This document shows, piece by piece, positions 23,604 through 32,859 of a DNA stretch of 64,000 nucleotides. Positions within the stretch are counted from its first letter, which is position 1, and the number at the start of each line of letters is the position of its first letter. The position numbers were made by a program, and so were the translations under genes. The stretch is from NCBI RefSeq assembly GCF_011044255.1, contig NZ_CP049107.1, positions 372,001-436,000 on the forward strand. Reading direction: 5' to 3'. The notes under the pieces were generated by a model, which saw only the letters and a list, made by a program, of their open reading frames with translations, was not told the origin of the DNA and did no database searches. The DNA is from Rhizorhabdus phycosphaerae (GTDB lineage Bacteria; Pseudomonadota; Alphaproteobacteria; Sphingomonadales; Sphingomonadaceae).

Positions 23604-24960
23604 ACACGAGCAGGGCGATGCCCTGCAGGCTGGCGGGGATCACGCTGTACAGCAGGATGATGCCGGTGATCGCCTGATCGGTCTGCGCCGCAGCACCGCC
23701 AGTCGAGGAAACGAAGCCGAATGCACTCATCACGATCCCGGCGATGACCGGGCCGAGCGCGAAGGCCAGCTTCTCCATGGCCGAAAACAGCCCGGCGAAG
23801 ACGCCCTCATTGGCCACGCCCTGCGTGCGGCGCTGATAGTCGACCGTATCGGTCATCATCGACAGCGCCAGCAGGATGAACCCACTGTTCGCCAGGCCGA
23901 TCACCAACGCACGCAGAAGGATCAGCAGATGCTGGCTGTTGACGGGCTGGCCGCCCGGGAGCGTCGCGACATCGGCGCCGCCCTTCCCAACCCACAGCCA
24001 GGTCACCGTCACCGCCGCCCAGACGAGCGATGCGAGGACATAAGCGCGCGGCTTCCCGATCCGGCGCGGCAGCCACAGCCACAGCGGCTGAGCGGCGAGG
24101 CTGGCGATCGACATGCACAGGATGAAAATGGGGATCAGCCAGATCGCCCGGATGGCGTAGAGAAAGACGAAGCCGATGACGGTGTAGCTGGCGGCCTGTC
24201 CGATGTTCGACAGGAAACTGGTCGCCAGAAGCACGAGAAACGGGCGGTTGCGGCGGACGACCCGGAGCTGCTCGCGCAGGCTGCCGGCCACGGCGCCCGC
24301 CTGGATCAGCGGGACTTTGCGCATCCCGCTGGCGGTCGTCAGCATCGAGACGAGACAGATCGCGCCGAAGATCCAGCTCATGGCGTGCCAACCGGCGGCA
24401 CCTCCGCCGAATTTCACGATGATCGGCTGCGCCAGGCCGACACCCACCAGCACGCCCAGGGTCGCAAAGACCATGCGCAGCACCATGATCCGGTTGCGCT
24501 GATGCGGGTCGCCGGAAAGCTCGGCGGCGATGGCGAGATAGGGGACCGAGTAGATGCTGAACGCGGTCGATGCGAGGAAGAACAGCGCGCAGATCGCCGC
24601 GGCGGCAACATAAGGGCTGGGATAGGCGGTGAAGGCGAACAGCGCGATGAAGCCGACCGTCGTTCCCACCGCCCCGCCGATCAGGAAAGGCGTCCGCCCT
24701 ATCGCGGTCTTCAGCCGGTCGGACCAGGCCCCGACCAATGGATCGCACAGGATCAGCCACAGCTTGGGCACCAGAACGACCAGCCCCGCCAGCCAGGCGG
24801 GTACGCCGAGCATCGTCGTCATGAACAGCGGCAGGAGAACCGCCGGCGTGTCGCGGAACACCTGCGCGCCGAGCTGTCCCACACCATAGCGAAGGACGAC
24901 GCCGCTCGGCACCTCGTCGTTCGGGTTGGCGGGTGCGGTGGCGGTGGTCGTGACGGTCAT
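23575..24960 (-). CDS. GPH-family MFS transporter, second copy
   Basis: A 461-residue homologue of the preceding transporter with the same topology and motifs (GAWSDRLKTAIGRTPF, YSVPYLAIAAELS, MEKLAFALG). Sequence identity by eye is moderate, so it is an old paralogue and not a recent duplication. It lies downstream of the aldehyde dehydrogenase on the same strand (48 nt apart), which suggests co-transcription and import of a substrate for that enzyme. Confidence 0.92.
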   Translation of the reverse strand: MTVTTTATAPANPNDEVPSGVVLRYGVGQLGAQVFRDTPAVLLPLFMTTMLGVPAWLAGLVVLVPKLWLILCDPLVGAWSDRLKTAIGRTPFLIGGAVGTTVGFIALFAFTAYPSPYVAAAAICALFFLASTAFSIYSVPYLAIAAELSGDPHQRNRIMVLRMVFATLGVLVGVGLAQPIIVKFGGGAAGWHAMSWIFGAICLVSMLTTASGMRKVPLIQAGAVAGSLREQLRVVRRNRPFLVLLATSFLSNIGQAASYTVIGFVFLYAIRAIWLIPIFILCMSIASLAAQPLWLWLPRRIGKPRAYVLASLVWAAVTVTWLWVGKGGADVATLPGGQPVNSQHLLILLRALVIGLANSGFILLALSMMTDTVDYQRRTQGVANEGVFAGLFSAMEKLAFALGPVIAGIVMSAFGFVSSTGGAAAQTDQAITGIILLYSVIPASLQGIALLVFSRYRLPRS

Positions 24961-25008
24961 GGCGTTCCCGGAAGTAGAGGGATTCGGTCAGGCGAGTGGT
25001 TCAGCCTA

Positions 25009-26514
25009 TCACACGCAGGCGCAGATGGTTTTCCATTCGAGATAGCTTTCCAGCGCCTGCTTGCCGCTGTCGCGGCCCCAGCCGGACTGCTTGATGCCGC
25101 CGATGGGGAGCGACGCATCGTACATCGCATGGCAGTTGATCCACACCGTCCCTGCTTTGATCGCGCCGGACAGGCGATGGGCGGTCGACAGGCTCTCGGT
25201 CCACACACTGGCGGCAAGGCCGTAGTCGCTGTCATTGGCGGCCGCGATGACCTCATCGGCTTCGTCGAAGGCTTGCACGACGAGCACCGGTCCGAACACT
25301 TCTTCGCGCACGATTTCCATGCCCGGCTTGACGTCGACGACCACCGTCGGGGTGATGAAGGTGCCGGCGTCACCGGTCCTTTCCCCGCCCGTCAGCATCG
25401 TCGCGCCCTCGCTCCGCGCGCGCTGCAGGAAACCCTCGACCCGCTCGGCATGGCGGGCAGACACGACCGGCCCGAGCTGCGTATCGGCAGCGAGGCCATG
25501 GCCCATCTTCAGGCCCTTGGCATAGGCGACGACGCCATCGACCACCTGGTCGTGCACCGAGCGATGAACGTAGAGACGGGAGCCGGCAATGCAGACCTGG
25601 CCGCCGTTGAAGAAGATCGCATTGGCGACGCCGGGAATGGCGATGTCCATGTCGGCATCGGGGAAAACGATCGAGGGCGATTTCCCGCCCAGTTCGAGTG
25701 TCACCCGCTTGAAATTGGTCTTCGCCGCATCGAGCACGGCCCGGCCCGTCGCCGTCGAGCCGGTAAAGGCGATCTTGTCGACCTGCGGATGCGCGGCGAG
25801 GGTCGCGCCGGTCTGGCCGCCGAGACCCGTGACGACGTTGAGCACGCCTGCGGGCACGCCGGCTTCCATCATAAGCTCGGCGAGGCGCAGCGCGCTCAGT
25901 GACGTGTCCTCGGCCGGCTTTAGAACCACGGTGCAACCGGCCGCCAGCGCTGGCGCCAGCTTCATCGCGGTCAAAACCAGCGGCGAGTTCCACGGCACGA
26001 TTGCGGCGACGACGCCGACCGGCTCTCGCACGGTCCAGCTGCGCATCTGCCGGCCAGCCGACTGATAGTTGATCGAGCTCTCGATCGAATTGCCTTCGAT
26101 CGCCATCGCCTGCCCAGCAAAGAAGCGAAATTGGTTGATCGCCCCCGGTATTTCAGCCCAGCGGCCGATGAACAGCGGCTTGCCCTGGTCGAGGGTTTCG
26201 AGCTCGGCGAGATCGTCGATATTCGCTTCGATCAGATCGGCGACGCGCCACAAGATCCGGGCGCGCTCGACCGGCATGGTCGCCTGCCAGGTGGACAGCG
26301 CCGCGCGAGCCGCACCGACGGCGGCATCGACATCGGCCGGGCTTGCCGCTGCAATTCGGCCTGTCTCCCGGCCGTTCGCCGGATCGAGCGTGGCGAAGTC
26401 CGCCCCGCCCTCGGCCTTGCGCCATTCTCCGTCGATCAGCAGCCCCTCTCCGCCCGCACGACGGGCAAGAAAGGCGAGATTGGCGGGGCGCAGCGCGAAG
26501 GGATCGAAAGCCAT
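25009..26514 (-). CDS. NAD(P)-dependent aldehyde dehydrogenase (phenylacetaldehyde dehydrogenase-like)
   Basis: A 501-residue class I/II-type ALDH. The catalytic set is complete: Asn176 in PWNSP, Glu274 in VTLELGGKSP and Cys308 in NGGQVCIAGSR, with the FTGSTATG nucleotide loop. The C-terminus ends IGGIKQSGWGRDSG. The length and the QVCIAGSR context resemble phenylacetaldehyde, betaine and other arylaldehyde dehydrogenases; the substrate is not fixed by sequence. ATG 26514 is preferred to 26586, with AAGGAG about 12 nt upstream. A 34-bp element shared with the hydantoinase promoter region lies 85 nt upstream of the start. Confidence 0.94.
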   Translation of the reverse strand: MAFDPFALRPANLAFLARRAGGEGLLIDGEWRKAEGGADFATLDPANGRETGRIAAASPADVDAAVGAARAALSTWQATMPVERARILWRVADLIEANIDDLAELETLDQGKPLFIGRWAEIPGAINQFRFFAGQAMAIEGNSIESSINYQSAGRQMRSWTVREPVGVVAAIVPWNSPLVLTAMKLAPALAAGCTVVLKPAEDTSLSALRLAELMMEAGVPAGVLNVVTGLGGQTGATLAAHPQVDKIAFTGSTATGRAVLDAAKTNFKRVTLELGGKSPSIVFPDADMDIAIPGVANAIFFNGGQVCIAGSRLYVHRSVHDQVVDGVVAYAKGLKMGHGLAADTQLGPVVSARHAERVEGFLQRARSEGATMLTGGERTGDAGTFITPTVVVDVKPGMEIVREEVFGPVLVVQAFDEADEVIAAANDSDYGLAASVWTESLSTAHRLSGAIKAGTVWINCHAMYDASLPIGGIKQSGWGRDSGKQALESYLEWKTICACV

Positions 26515-26598
26515 GACCGTGATTGCTCCTTGGAGGATGCTCCTTTGGTTGCAATCTGACTGCCTGCTCGGCTCGGCGGCAGCCATGGCGCCACGGCC

Positions 26599-26632
26599 GA
26601 AAAACCGCTTGGCGGATAGGTCTGTCCGAAAA
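26599..26632 (+). repeat. 34-bp element, copy 1 (direct repeat of 61239-61272)
   Basis: This 34-bp stretch differs from 61239-61272 at only two positions. It contains the part-palindrome CGGATAGGTCTGTCCG and the half-site TGGCGGAT. It lies 85 nt upstream of the aldehyde dehydrogenase start, which is read from the opposite strand. It is probably an operator or promoter element; an attachment-type repeat is a less likely alternative. Confidence 0.7.
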
Positions 26633-26655
26633 GCGCGGCTTGCGTCCCGCAGCGC

Positions 26656-27612
26656 TCAGTCGAGCAAGCGCAGCGCCTCGAAGCGCGCACCCCAGGGCGT
26701 GGTCGCTGCCAGCGCCTCGACCTCGCCATGCGGCGCCCATTGGAATCGCACCGGCGCGCTGATCTCGCAAAGCGCTGCGGTCATTGCGGCCGCAAAGGCT
26801 GACAGGTCGGTCACAGGAAGCCGCACCGTCGCCCAGCCCCGCTGAGGCGGGCGGGCCGCCGAGAAGTCGGTACCGCCGCAATCATAGGCGATGATCTCGA
26901 CCGACCCCTCCATGCGCCCTTGCGGGTGATAGATGCCGATGCGCATGCGGATTTCCCCCGCCAGCCCGACCGGCAGGCCCATGCAGTTCGCCCCGCCTAT
27001 GGTTCCCGCCGGCCCTTCGGTCTCTTGCACAGCCAGCCAGCCCAGATGGTCGACCAACAGCGCGCGCGCGGTATCGAAGTCCGGCACGACCTGGGTCGAA
27101 TTGAACACCCAGGACGCATTGCCGCCAAGGCCGTCATAGCCCGTCAGTGGCGGGTGGATGCGCTCCATCAGTGCGATGCACAGCCCATCGGCATCGCTCT
27201 CCACGACCTCGCGAACCGATAGCGCGCCGAAGTCCCAATCCACGATGGGGGCATGTGCGCGGAAGCCTGCTGCGCCGAGTTGGCGATGCAGCGCGTCTAT
27301 TCCCGCCAGCGCGCGAATGTTGATGTCGAAGATGCCTCCGCTGTCCCAAGCCTGAGCGCCGTCGCGCATGAGGCTTCCGGGCTTGCCATCCGGCGTGACG
27401 AGACGGATCGCGCCGCGCGACGCATCGGGATGCGCGATCAGGATTTCGCGGGCCGCCACTCCACCGAGGCCGAGCAATTGACCGGCAGCCATGGGGAGAG
27501 CCCCGTCATGCCGAACCTCATAACCGAGGGCCTCGCAGAGGCGCTTTGCGCTTGCCTGACAGTCGGCGACGATGCCGACCGCCTCTTCGAAGCCATTGTC
27601 CAGTGAGAGCAT
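26656..27612 (-). CDS. VOC-superfamily (glyoxalase/dioxygenase fold) protein, two-domain
   Basis: A 318-residue protein with two vicinal-oxygen-chelate halves, ending in TTPWGARFEALRLLD. It resembles the 296-residue VOC protein at 44263-45153 in layout, including the middle NSTQVVPDFDTARA motif that starts the second half. The family includes extradiol dioxygenases, glyoxalases and isomerases. Metal ligands could not be placed with confidence, so activity is undecided. The ATG at 27612 is preferred to an upstream in-frame start. It lies 47 bp downstream of the cytochrome b561 gene on the same strand. Confidence 0.75.
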   Translation of the reverse strand: MLSLDNGFEEAVGIVADCQASAKRLCEALGYEVRHDGALPMAAGQLLGLGGVAAREILIAHPDASRGAIRLVTPDGKPGSLMRDGAQAWDSGGIFDINIRALAGIDALHRQLGAAGFRAHAPIVDWDFGALSVREVVESDADGLCIALMERIHPPLTGYDGLGGNASWVFNSTQVVPDFDTARALLVDHLGWLAVQETEGPAGTIGGANCMGLPVGLAGEIRMRIGIYHPQGRMEGSVEIIAYDCGGTDFSAARPPQRGWATVRLPVTDLSAFAAAMTAALCEISAPVRFQWAPHGEVEALAATTPWGARFEALRLLD

Positions 27613-27659
27613 CGTGCTGGTCCGCCAATATATCGCATCGAGGAGAAGGTGAATGTGGC

Positions 27660-28313
27660 CTATTTCCGGCCGATCATGCGGAGCAGCACCCTGTCCCGAT
27701 CGACGAAATGATGCTTGATGGCACCGCCGACATGGAGCGCGAGCAAGGCAGCGCCTCCCCACAACATCCACACATGGGCGCGCGCGAACAGGCCATAGCC
27801 GAGCGGGTCATTCCACGGACGCGGGGCGACGAGGTGGGGAATGAGGCCGCTGGGGCCGAAGCCGTCATGGCCGAAGAACCACAATTCGGGCGCCGGAAAG
27901 TCCGCCCCGCCTGCCAGCGCCGAGAGCGCTGCCCAACCGCTGAGGGGGATCAGCAGGAGCAGTGCGTATAAGGAGGCCTGCACCGTGCGTGCGAGGAGCC
28001 GGCCGTGAACAGAGACCTCGGGCGGCAGGGCCGGCGCCGGATGACGCCACCGCCAACAGAGCCGGAACAGCGTCGTAAAGAGCAGGATCATGCCCAGCGT
28101 GTGATGGACCTGGCTTGCCCGGATGTGGAGCCCCGCGAGCGGTCCGCCTTTCAACCCGTCGAGATAGGTCCAGGCCATGGTGAAGCCCGCAGGGACCTCC
28201 ACCACAACGGCGAGCGCGGTGCTCCAATGCAGCCACCGGGCGGTGCGCGTCCACAGCGTCGCTGTTTGGGCGGCACGCGCGCGCTGGGCGCTTTCATTTG
28301 CTGATCGGGTCAT
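27660..28313 (-). CDS. Cytochrome b561-type di-haem membrane protein
   Basis: A 217-residue inner-membrane protein with four predicted helices. The haem-ligand histidines fit the bacterial cytochrome b561 pattern: RWLHW in helix 1, QVHHTLGMILL in helix 2, RAHVWMLWGGAALLALH in helix 4, and the AIKHHFVDRD tail, which is highly typical (LxHHFxxRD). Such proteins pass electrons between the quinone pool and periplasmic acceptors. The ATG at 28313 is used. Divergent from the MFS gene at 28452, it may link a periplasmic or flavin-dependent oxidation in this region to respiration (inference). Confidence 0.92.
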   Translation of the reverse strand: MTRSANESAQRARAAQTATLWTRTARWLHWSTALAVVVEVPAGFTMAWTYLDGLKGGPLAGLHIRASQVHHTLGMILLFTTLFRLCWRWRHPAPALPPEVSVHGRLLARTVQASLYALLLLIPLSGWAALSALAGGADFPAPELWFFGHDGFGPSGLIPHLVAPRPWNDPLGYGLFARAHVWMLWGGAALLALHVGGAIKHHFVDRDRVLLRMIGRK

Positions 28314-28451
28314 CCTGCGGTGATGCGCCACCGTTCGCTACGCTCAATATCGAACGCGCCCGTGCCCACTGGCCGGATAGACTGGGCGCTTCCTGTGGGT
28401 TCGGTGGCGGCAAGATGGTCCTGTACCGCGGGGGCCACTGGAGTGCACGGC

Positions 28452-29738
28452 ATGCAGGCAGAAATTGATGGTGATACGGCCGATGTCAGGGGCACTGGCC
28501 CGCGCGAGAGCGAGTTCCGGCGGGGATGGCCCATACTCCTGGCGGCGCTTCTCGGCATAGGCTGCGGCCTGGCCGCCATGCCCTTCTACACGGCCGGCGT
28601 GTTCGCGCCGCATCTGGCGCGCGAGTTCGGCTGGTCGCTCGGCGAAATCATGGCGGGTCTGACGATCACCACCGTGACGGTCGTTGTCGCGGCTCCCGTG
28701 ACGGGCATGCTGTGCGACCGATATGGAACCCGTCCGATCGCGATCGCTTCGCTTGCCTGCTTCGGCCTCGCCTATCTCTCGCTGGCCGCCCTCGGCAACT
28801 CGCTGGTCCAATTCTACGCGACTTGGGCGGTCGCGGCCGCGCTCGGGGCGGGCACATTGCCGATCACCTTCACGCGGACGGTCAACCAGTGGTTCGACCG
28901 TCACCGGGGCCTGGCGCTCGGCATCGCGATGACCGGGACCGGCCTTTTCGGGATCGTCTGCAAGCCGCTGCTCGCCTGGGTCATCGGGCTTCACGGCTGG
29001 CGCGCGGGCTATTTCGCGCTCGGCCTGCTCCCGCTGCTGGTGGCGCTGCCGATGGTCGTGCTTCTGTTCCGCGAACAGAAGGCCGCTGCCCCCGCCCTCA
29101 CCGCTGTGGAGGACGGAAATGTCGAAGCGCTGACGGGATTAAGCCGGAAACAAGCGCTTGGCCACTGGCGCTTCTGGCTCATCGCCATCATCCTCTTTCC
29201 GATCTCCTTCGCGCTCGCCGGCGCCGTTCCCAATCTCGAGCCGATCCTGCTCGACCGTGGTCTCGACGCGCAGACGATCCTCACGATCACGCCGCTCATC
29301 GGACTGGCGTCGATTGCTGGGCGTCTGATCGGGGGCCTGCTGCTCGACCGTTTCTGGGCGCCGGCGGTCGCCTTCATATTGCTCGGCATGCCAGCGATAT
29401 CGTGCGTCATCCTGGCGGGTGGCACGCTCGATCCGGGTATGGCCCGCTTCGCGATCCTGCTCATCGGCTTTGCGCTGGGGATTGAATATGACGTCGTCGC
29501 CTATCTGACCTCGCGCTTCTTCGGGATGCGCGCCTATTCGGCGATCTACAGCATCTTCTACGTGTGCTTCGCGACCGGAGCCGGCTTCGCCCCGCTGGTC
29601 TTCGGCGTGATTCGCGATCGCACCCAGGACTTCGCCCCGGCCTTGTTGGCTTCGGCGGTCATTCTTCCCCTCTGCTCGGCCGCTTTTCTTTTTCTCGGCC
29701 GATATCCGCGACTTACGGAAGCTGGCAACGCCGACTGA
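28452..29738 (+). CDS. MFS transporter (monocarboxylate/OFA-like)
   Basis: A 428-residue, 12-helix MFS carrier. The loop 2-3 motif is GMLCDRYGTRPIAI, with NQWFDRHRGLALGIAMTGTG in helix 5 and the central RFWLIAI segment. It is a close relative of the carrier at 36657-37922: both share FYTxGxFAPxLxREFGWS near the N-terminus and LLDRFWAP in the second half. The family often carries monocarboxylates or aromatic acids. The ATG at 28452 is chosen because an in-frame extension to 28320 does not look coding. It precedes the box A promoter of the TonB receptor operon. Confidence 0.9.
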   Translation: MQAEIDGDTADVRGTGPRESEFRRGWPILLAALLGIGCGLAAMPFYTAGVFAPHLAREFGWSLGEIMAGLTITTVTVVVAAPVTGMLCDRYGTRPIAIASLACFGLAYLSLAALGNSLVQFYATWAVAAALGAGTLPITFTRTVNQWFDRHRGLALGIAMTGTGLFGIVCKPLLAWVIGLHGWRAGYFALGLLPLLVALPMVVLLFREQKAAAPALTAVEDGNVEALTGLSRKQALGHWRFWLIAIILFPISFALAGAVPNLEPILLDRGLDAQTILTITPLIGLASIAGRLIGGLLLDRFWAPAVAFILLGMPAISCVILAGGTLDPGMARFAILLIGFALGIEYDVVAYLTSRFFGMRAYSAIYSIFYVCFATGAGFAPLVFGVIRDRTQDFAPALLASAVILPLCSAAFLFLGRYPRLTEAGNAD

Positions 29739-29743
29739 TCCAT

Positions 29744-29772
29744 TTGACATAAGAGTATATCAATATAACAAT
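29744..29772 (+). promoter_or_regulatory. Promoter with AT-rich operator box A (TonB receptor operon)
   Basis: TTGACA (29744-29749), a 17-nt spacer and AACAAT (29767-29772) form a good promoter 50 nt before the receptor gene. The spacer and -10 contain box A, GTATATCAATATAACAA (29755-29771), which matches box B (37987-38003) and box D (47789-47805). A repressor bound there would block RNA polymerase directly. The GntR/HutC regulator at 35770-36660 is the best candidate. Confidence 0.65.
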
Positions 29773-29824
29773 AGCGGCCGGCGCGCGTGCTCGGCATGCG
29801 GCCAACCATAAAAAGGGGAAAGAC

Positions 29825-32047
29825 ATGACCAGCCACCGTTTGCTGCTTACCTCGCTCATGGGCCCGATCGTTCTTGCGGCGGGTCCCGTCTACGCCCAGG
29901 CGTCCAGCCCCACCGCACCGCAGGCCAGTTCGGACGCCGTGCAGGGCCTCGAAGAGATTGTCGTCACTTCGCAGCGCCGCGCCGAGAAGCTCCAGTCGGT
30001 GCCGGTCACGGTCACCGCGTTCAGCGAGAAGATGATTGAACGGCTGGCGGTCTTCGATGCGATCAGCACATCGAAGTTCGTGCCGGGCATGATTTCCCAG
30101 CATAATGCGGGTCTCGCGACCGCGAATGCCTATTATCTGCGCGGCCTCGGCAACTCGCAGTCGACCGCAACCTTCGACGCGCCGGTCACGACCTATGTCG
30201 ACGACATCTACATCGCGCGCCAGAATGCCAACAACTACGCTTTCTTCGACACCGAGCGGGTGGAGGTGCTGCGCGGTCCGCAGGGTACGCTGTTCGGTCG
30301 CAACACCACCGGCGGCGCGATCGCCGTCATCATGCGCAAGCCGTCGACCGAAGCCGGCCTGAAGGTCGAACTGACCGCCGGCTCTTATCAACGTTACACG
30401 ATGAAGGCGAGCGTCGACCTCCCGGTCAGCGATCAGGTGTTGACCAAGCTGTCCGGCTTCGTGGTGCACGATCGGGGTTATCTGAAGAACATCACCAACG
30501 GCGACTGGCTGAACGGCGAGGAAAGCTACGGCGTCCGCGGCGATGTCCGCTTCCTGCCGACCGACGCGCTGACGATCGACCTGTCCGCCGAGTTCACGAG
30601 CAACCGGAGCACCTATACCGGTCTGCGCAACGTTCCGGGGACCAATCCTTACGTCAAGGGTGCGACGACGCGTCCGGTTTTCTATGAGAGCGCAGCCGGC
30701 CTTTCGCAGACCAACTGCGGTGGTGACAATGTCACCAAGCTGCTGACCCTCGAACGGGGCAACTGCAACCTGTCCGAGAATTTCGCGATCGGCGGCAATG
30801 CCAATTACGAGATCGAGAATGGGTCGATCACCTATATCTTCGGTTACCGCCACCTCGATCAGGGCTATATCAACGAATATAACGCCTCGGCCGTCAACAA
30901 ATATGCCGGCTTCATCCTCACGGACAATGCCGTCCACGAGCAGCATAGCCACGAGCTCAAGCTGAACTATTCCTTCGGAGAGAAGGTCGACCTCGTCACG
31001 GGCCTTTTCTACCTCAAGGAGACCTCGGACGATCGTCAGACGAGCTTCTCCGGCGGCACCACCGCCTTCCGTCCGATCCAGGACGCGCTCTACAAGCACA
31101 GCGTGGAGACCGCCGCTTATTATGCGCAGGCCGATTTCCATGCGACCGAACAGCTGACCCTCACCCTCGGTGGTCGCTACACCTGGGAAAAGAAGAAGCT
31201 CGATTTCATCCGGTCGACGCAGTTCCCGACGCTCTCCTATGGCAATGCCGCCGTCACGGCGTTCGGCATCCCGCTCAAGCAGACCGTCAAGCGCTTCACC
31301 CCGCGCGTCGCGGTCGACTACAAAGTCAACCCTGAAGTCATGCTGTTCGCATCGGCGACCAATGGCTTCAAGTCGGGTGGCTGGAACGGCACCGCCTCGC
31401 TCCCGCAGAATGCGGTGACCTTCCGGCCCGAAAAGACCTGGTCCTATGAGACCGGCATCAAGTCCGAGCTGTTCGATCGCAAGCTGCGCCTGAACGTGAC
31501 CGGCTATTATGCCCGCACCACCGACCTGCAGGTCACCGCCGGCGTTCCCAACTCGCTGGGTGTCATCGCCAGCCTGCCGTTCAATGCCGGCACCTTCCGG
31601 GTCTATGGCATCGAAGTGGAAGCGACCGCGAAGTTCGGTAACCTCAGCCTGTTTGCCAACCCGTCCTACATGAACGGCCGATATACCTACATCTCGCCGC
31701 TGGCGACGACGCTGACTACGGCTCTGACTCCGGTCCGCGTGCCGACCTTCCAAGTCAGCGCCGGCGCGTCCTACGATGTTCCGGTTGCGAGCCTTGGCGG
31801 CTATTTCACCGGCAGCACCAACTGGCGGCATAATTCGCCTTACTGGGTCGCCATCCTCAACACCACCAAGACCACGACCGAGGATTTCGTCGACGCAGCG
31901 ATCAGCTTCACGACCGACGACGACCGCTATCGCATCTCGTTTGAGGTATCCAACCTGACCGACCAGCGCACCGTGACGGCGAACTTCCTCTCGCTGTTCC
32001 CGGGCGATCCCCGTCGCTTCACCGGTCGTCTTCGCGTGAAGATCTGA
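29825..32047 (+). CDS. TonB-dependent outer-membrane receptor
   Basis: A 740-residue TonB-dependent receptor. It has a signal peptide (MTSHRLLLTSLMG...VYA, cut before QASS), the TonB-box/plug start EEIVVTSQRRAEKLQSVPVT, the plug motif VLRGPQGTLFGRNTTGGAIAV, and a beta-barrel with FASATNGFKSGGWN and a final strand RRFTGRLRVKI. It ends in Ile and not the usual aromatic residue. An AAAAGGGGAAA ribosome site precedes the ATG. It heads an operon with the isochorismatase-fold, PuuE-like and MDR genes, so it is the likely uptake gate for the compound those enzymes process. Regulation by box A is inferred. Confidence 0.95.
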   Translation: MTSHRLLLTSLMGPIVLAAGPVYAQASSPTAPQASSDAVQGLEEIVVTSQRRAEKLQSVPVTVTAFSEKMIERLAVFDAISTSKFVPGMISQHNAGLATANAYYLRGLGNSQSTATFDAPVTTYVDDIYIARQNANNYAFFDTERVEVLRGPQGTLFGRNTTGGAIAVIMRKPSTEAGLKVELTAGSYQRYTMKASVDLPVSDQVLTKLSGFVVHDRGYLKNITNGDWLNGEESYGVRGDVRFLPTDALTIDLSAEFTSNRSTYTGLRNVPGTNPYVKGATTRPVFYESAAGLSQTNCGGDNVTKLLTLERGNCNLSENFAIGGNANYEIENGSITYIFGYRHLDQGYINEYNASAVNKYAGFILTDNAVHEQHSHELKLNYSFGEKVDLVTGLFYLKETSDDRQTSFSGGTTAFRPIQDALYKHSVETAAYYAQADFHATEQLTLTLGGRYTWEKKKLDFIRSTQFPTLSYGNAAVTAFGIPLKQTVKRFTPRVAVDYKVNPEVMLFASATNGFKSGGWNGTASLPQNAVTFRPEKTWSYETGIKSELFDRKLRLNVTGYYARTTDLQVTAGVPNSLGVIASLPFNAGTFRVYGIEVEATAKFGNLSLFANPSYMNGRYTYISPLATTLTTALTPVRVPTFQVSAGASYDVPVASLGGYFTGSTNWRHNSPYWVAILNTTKTTTEDFVDAAISFTTDDDRYRISFEVSNLTDQRTVTANFLSLFPGDPRRFTGRLRVKI

Positions 32048-32163
32048 CCGTTAAGCGGACATATGCGGTTGACCGGCCATGGCCAGTGCAGCCGCACGAA
32101 CTATGAAGGACCGACGGCCCGCATTCGCCACCGCGCGGATGCGGGCCTCGGCGACACGAGATC

Positions 32164-32859
32164 ATGGATGAAAACGATATGAGCATCGTCGGGACGAAAA
32201 TGATCTGTGAGGACAGGACGGCCCGCCAGATTTTCGAAGAAGTGATGGCCAATCCTTCGCGCGCCAAATTCGGCTTCGGCGAGAAGCTGGCCATCGTGAA
32301 TGTCGACTTCCAGAATGCCTATACGCGGATCGACCGGTACAAGACCGCCTATGAGACCGATCCGCGTCAGATCGAACACACCAATAGCATCTCGCGCCTC
32401 GCCCGCGCCAAGGGCATGCCGGTCATCTGGACGCATGTCGCCTATGCCGAGGATGCGAGCGATGCCGGCGTCTGGGGCACCCGCACCAATACGCCCGACA
32501 GCCTGCAGAACATCAAATATGAATCCGATCGCCACGCCTTCGACGAGCGCTGCGAGATCGATGCTGCCGATACCATCTACACCAAGCGCATGCCGTCGGC
32601 TTTCTTCGAGACGCCGCTGCAGAGCCTGCTGGTGTGGCACAAGGTCGACACGGTCGTGATCACGGGTGGCTCGACCTCCGGCTGCGTCCGGGCGACCGCC
32701 GTCGACAGCCTCAGCCGCGGCTATCGGACGATCGTTCCGATCGAGACCTGCGCCGACAAGCATGAGTCCTATCACTTCGCCAATCTGACCGACCTCCAGC
32801 TGAAATATGCCGACGTCGAACCGGTCCAGACCGTGATCGACTGGCTGGAGGCGCGCTGA
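32164..32859 (+). CDS. Isochorismatase-fold cysteine amidohydrolase (N-carbamoylsarcosine amidase-like)
   Basis: A 231-residue cysteine hydrolase of the isochorismatase superfamily. The amidase triad is complete: Asp48 in IVNVDFQNAY, Lys141 in IYTKRMPSAF and Cys174 in STSGCVRATAVDS. These residues define the C-N cleaving members (N-carbamoylsarcosine amidase, nicotinamidase, maleamate amidohydrolase); N-carbamoyl or maleamate-type substrates fit best. It follows the TonB receptor after 116 nt and overlaps the next deacetylase-fold gene by 1 nt. Together these suggest stepwise opening of a cyclic amide: ring opening by the PuuE-like enzymes, then removal of the carbamoyl or amide group here (inference). 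Confidence 0.9.
   Translation: MDENDMSIVGTKMICEDRTARQIFEEVMANPSRAKFGFGEKLAIVNVDFQNAYTRIDRYKTAYETDPRQIEHTNSISRLARAKGMPVIWTHVAYAEDASDAGVWGTRTNTPDSLQNIKYESDRHAFDERCEIDAADTIYTKRMPSAFFETPLQSLLVWHKVDTVVITGGSTSGCVRATAVDSLSRGYRTIVPIETCADKHESYHFANLTDLQLKYADVEPVQTVIDWLEAR

Noticed and set aside
23422-25902. An 826-codon plus-strand open frame across the second GPH transporter and the aldehyde dehydrogenase
   Set aside because: It is antisense to two genes with complete family motifs; its composition (very rich in Arg, Asp, Gln, His) is that of a shadow frame.
27613-27659. AATATATC in the gap before the VOC gene as another AT-rich operator box
   Set aside because: Only eight bases resemble the box core, and the flanking GT and AACAA positions are absent.
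29558-31831. A 757-codon open frame antisense to the TonB receptor
   Set aside because: It lies wholly opposite a receptor gene with clear signal peptide, plug and barrel motifs. Its Arg/Glu/Ile-rich translation matches nothing and is the usual shadow in high-GC DNA.
32048-32163. Possible terminator after the second TonB receptor gene
   Set aside because: Only short imperfect pairings (for example ACCG/CGGT) are visible, without a stable stem or T-tract, and the following genes look co-transcribed.
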